Positions 62,280-64,000 of a DNA stretch of 64,000 nt are shown piece after piece. Location: positions 930,001 to 994,000 of the forward strand of contig JAHYIO010000007.1 in the NCBI GenBank assembly GCA_020543525.1, in the 5' to 3' direction. Every line of letters begins with the position of its first letter. Within the stretch, counting starts at the first letter, position 1. The position numbers and the translations under genes are program-made. This stretch comes from Coriolopsis trogii. Its lineage: Eukaryota > Basidiomycota > Agaricomycetes > Polyporales > Polyporaceae. The notes under the pieces are model-generated. The model worked only from the letters and a program-made list of their open reading frames with translations, did not search any database and was not told the origin of the DNA.

Positions 62280-62450
62280 CGCAAGATGGCTGCAAGGACA
62301 CGAAAGAAGCTGCGCAACCTCGTGCAAGGGAGTGCGCCGAAGAAGGTCGCCCCAACTTCGGATCAGACGTACCGTGGAGGTGAACGGTGACACTGAGAGT
62401 GAGCTCTCTGTAGATCCCGGCGTGTGTGTGCCTATTGTCGTATCATGCGG
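62280..62450 (+). pseudogene. decayed duplicate of the uL24m gene 3' end
   Basis: Shares AAGCTGCGCAACCTCGT exactly with the uL24m last exon (62307-62323 versus 59635-59651). Flanking similarity includes CGCAAG at the left, TGCGCCGAA...AGGTCG to the right, and the sequence past the stop codon (TGTAGATCCCGGCGTGTGTG versus TGTAGACCTCGGCGCGTGTG). The similarity covers coding and 3' UTR sequence, so it is a DNA-level duplication rather than a protein motif. It has no usable frame. Confidence 0.65.
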
Positions 62451-63026
62451 GGGTATGTGATTTGATGAAATGCCCATCCCGGCCCTCGACAGGCCTGTGT
62501 GCGAGCATTTTAGATCCAGCGTCCAAGCTTCCCGTCGTCAGCTGCAGTTTATACCCCGTCCAAGGCGTCCCGTCGCAACCGGGAGTATGTCAAGGAGGTG
62601 AGAACACTATAAGCGACCGATTAGTTAATAAGTTTTTCATGACGTCCATGGAGGCTGGAACTGACCTTGGGAAGCGTAAGCTCACGCCAGCCTGAAATGC
62701 AATTGGAAGTGAATCCGGATTCCTTGAGACATTCTCACTTGTAGTGCTTACGCCCACTCATTGGTCCCATGTATGAATGCGGTAGACTTGTGGGCATACG
62801 CTTATTGTGAAGTGAAGCATCTGGTAGTCTTCACACTGCAACTTTGCAATTGAGGCGGTGAACGAGGAAGAGACGGTCGTCTTACGACATGCTACCCGAA
62901 TGCGGATAGGAGAGCGCTGAGCGGGGTTCCGCGGCAGCTATTGGCTGACTGATGCTTCGCGCTTTCGTGACCCGTCCCGAGCTTCCCGCAGACCCACGAC
63001 CTCCATGTGGGTCTTTCGAGTCTTCA

Positions 63027-63034
63027 TATATAAT
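63027..63034 (+). promoter_or_regulatory. TATA box of MFS transporter gene
   Basis: TATATAAT about 95 bases before the ATG at 63126, in otherwise GC-rich DNA; normal core-promoter spacing. Confidence 0.5.
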
Positions 63035-63125
63035 TACACGGCGGCCGTACACTCCTCGCTCCTTCGTCTCGAGTCGGCTGCCTTCCACTGCCTGCTTCGT
63101 TTCTTCCGTTGCGTCTCCCTGGACC

Positions 63126-64000
63126 ATGGCGATGGCGGGATCAAATTCGGACGCCAATACGCTCAACGACGGTGACGTCGAAAAGACCGCAGCTAAAGCG
63201 CCCGAGCAAGACGTCCAGCCTACTAAGAATGAGGTCGCAGCGGACGCGGACGCGGACGACCCTTGGCTCTGCAAGCTCGACCCTGAGGATGACCCCAAGT
63301 GCTTGCCGTCGTGGAGGAAGTGGCTGGCTGTGATAGTGATCAGCACGTCGTCGCTGTGCGCGACGTTTGCGTCTTCGGTGGTGCGTCGTACTTTGCTCCG
63401 TGAGTCCTGGGTACTCAACTCGTTCCCGCGTGCTGCAGGCCGCGTTTACTGAAGCTGGCCTTGCGAGGGACTTGCACACCAGCCATGAAGTTACCATCCT
63501 CAGTATCAGTCTCTTTGTCCTTGGTCTGGGCTCAGGACCGCTCTTGGTCGGCCCATTGTCCGAGTTGTATGGCCGGAATATCATCTACCGTGTCTCGTAT
63601 GTCCTCTTCTTTGCCTTCACCTGGCCAACTGCCTTTCCCCCGAATATTGGTCAGTGCTCTCAAGTGGCGATGGTCTCCGGGTACTGACCTTCCGCGTCAG
63701 CCACCTTCCTCGTCTTCCGGTTCATAACGGGTTTATGCGGCGCCGCGTTCTTGAGCGTGGCAGGGGGTAGTGTCAGCGACCTGTTTGACAACCATAACGT
63801 TGCCTCGTGAGTAGTGCGCTATAACCTTGTCCGTAGATTACTCACGGGGAGTTTCTGCTCCTGTAGGCCCATGGCTGTATACACGATCTCACCGTTCATT
63901 GGTCCAGTCGTCGGGCCATTAATAGGAGGGTGAGTGTGCCAGACGTATGCTGTTCTTCTGCATGCCTGAATCGGTTACTCCGTCTAGGTTTATAGTTCAA
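63126..64000 (+). CDS. MFS drug:H+ antiporter-1 type transporter (5' part, cut by window)
   Basis: Proton-driven export permease of the DHA1 group (yeast Tpo/Flr-like). Starts MAMAGSNSDANTLNDGDVEK at 63126 (a second Met two codons on is possible), with an acidic cytosolic N-terminus of about 65 residues ending DPEDDPKCLPSWRKW. Transmembrane 1 is LAVIVISTSSLCATFASSV, interrupted by an intron, then AAFTEAGLARDLHTSHEVTI. Motif A lies at GPLLVGPLSELYGRNIIY. Then YVLFFAFTWPTAFPPNI, FRFITGLCGAAFLSVAGGSV and SDLFD follow, and motif C of 12-TM antiporters is ISPFIGPVVGPLIGGF. The frame is still open in exon 5 or so at the window end; about five helices are visible. Substrate unknown. Confidence 0.9.

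Larger units (their letters stand above)
61703..63125. other. relic-bearing intergenic region
   Basis: 1.4 kb without an intact gene. It holds the macro-like fragment (61863-62145) and the uL24m 3' copy (62280-62450). A stretch at 62480-62700 has an open frame without family features. The right end is the MFS promoter. Confidence 0.5.

Overview
The window looks like nuclear DNA of an Agaricomycete (mushroom-forming basidiomycete). It is GC-rich, holds about 21 closely spaced protein genes on both strands, and almost all are cut by many GT-AG introns of about 47-65 bases. One gene belongs to the basidiomycete-enriched DUF6534 membrane family. The genes are eukaryotic housekeeping and regulatory genes, and no bacterial, organellar, rRNA or CRISPR signal was seen. 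Gene models were spliced by hand from reading frames, splice consensus and family alignment, so start/stop spans are firmer than some internal exon borders.

Layout. 1-9 kb: an NCBP3-like RNA-binding protein (minus, cut by the window edge), KRR1, a large Q/RGG-rich protein of unknown role, and a CBM48 (AMPK glycogen-binding type) protein. 9-14 kb: an EFM6-like lysine methyltransferase and LEU1 (isopropylmalate isomerase). 14-20 kb: a disordered Ser/Pro-rich protein with a C-terminal CUE-like segment, and a HEI10/CCNB1IP1-type meiotic RING protein. 20-30 kb: a giant GAR-domain coiled-coil protein and the polarity scaffold BEM1. 30-33 kb: gene-poor DNA holding a 1,064-bp non-autonomous hAT-like transposon with a perfect 8-bp target duplication, iterated GTGCGGACC motifs and an internal fold-back repeat. 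33-43 kb: NOT3, mitochondrial bL12, a DUF6534 seven-helix protein, the COMPASS subunit SHG1 and HEM12. 43-50 kb: CDC14 and the MBF factor MBP1, divergent around a promoter with MluI-box-like sites. 49.5-57.5 kb: a ZNFX1-type SF1 helicase. 58-64 kb: mitochondrial uL24, an NmrA-family reductase, relic DNA (a broken macro-like gene fragment and a decayed copy of the uL24m 3' end), and the start of an MFS transporter.

There is no operon-like system. Themes that recur are RNA metabolism (NCBP3-like, KRR1, NOT3, ZNFX1), cell cycle and meiosis (CDC14, MBP1, HEI10), polarity and cytoskeleton (BEM1, GAR protein), and mitochondrial translation (bL12m, uL24m). The most unusual structural signal is a set of microexons: KRR1 keeps frame only if a single-nucleotide exon at 1425 is used, HEI10 carries exons of 7, 13 and 18 nt, the DUF6534 gene one of 11 nt, the bL12m start exon has 6 coding nt, and the helicase P-loop sits on a 19-nt exon.
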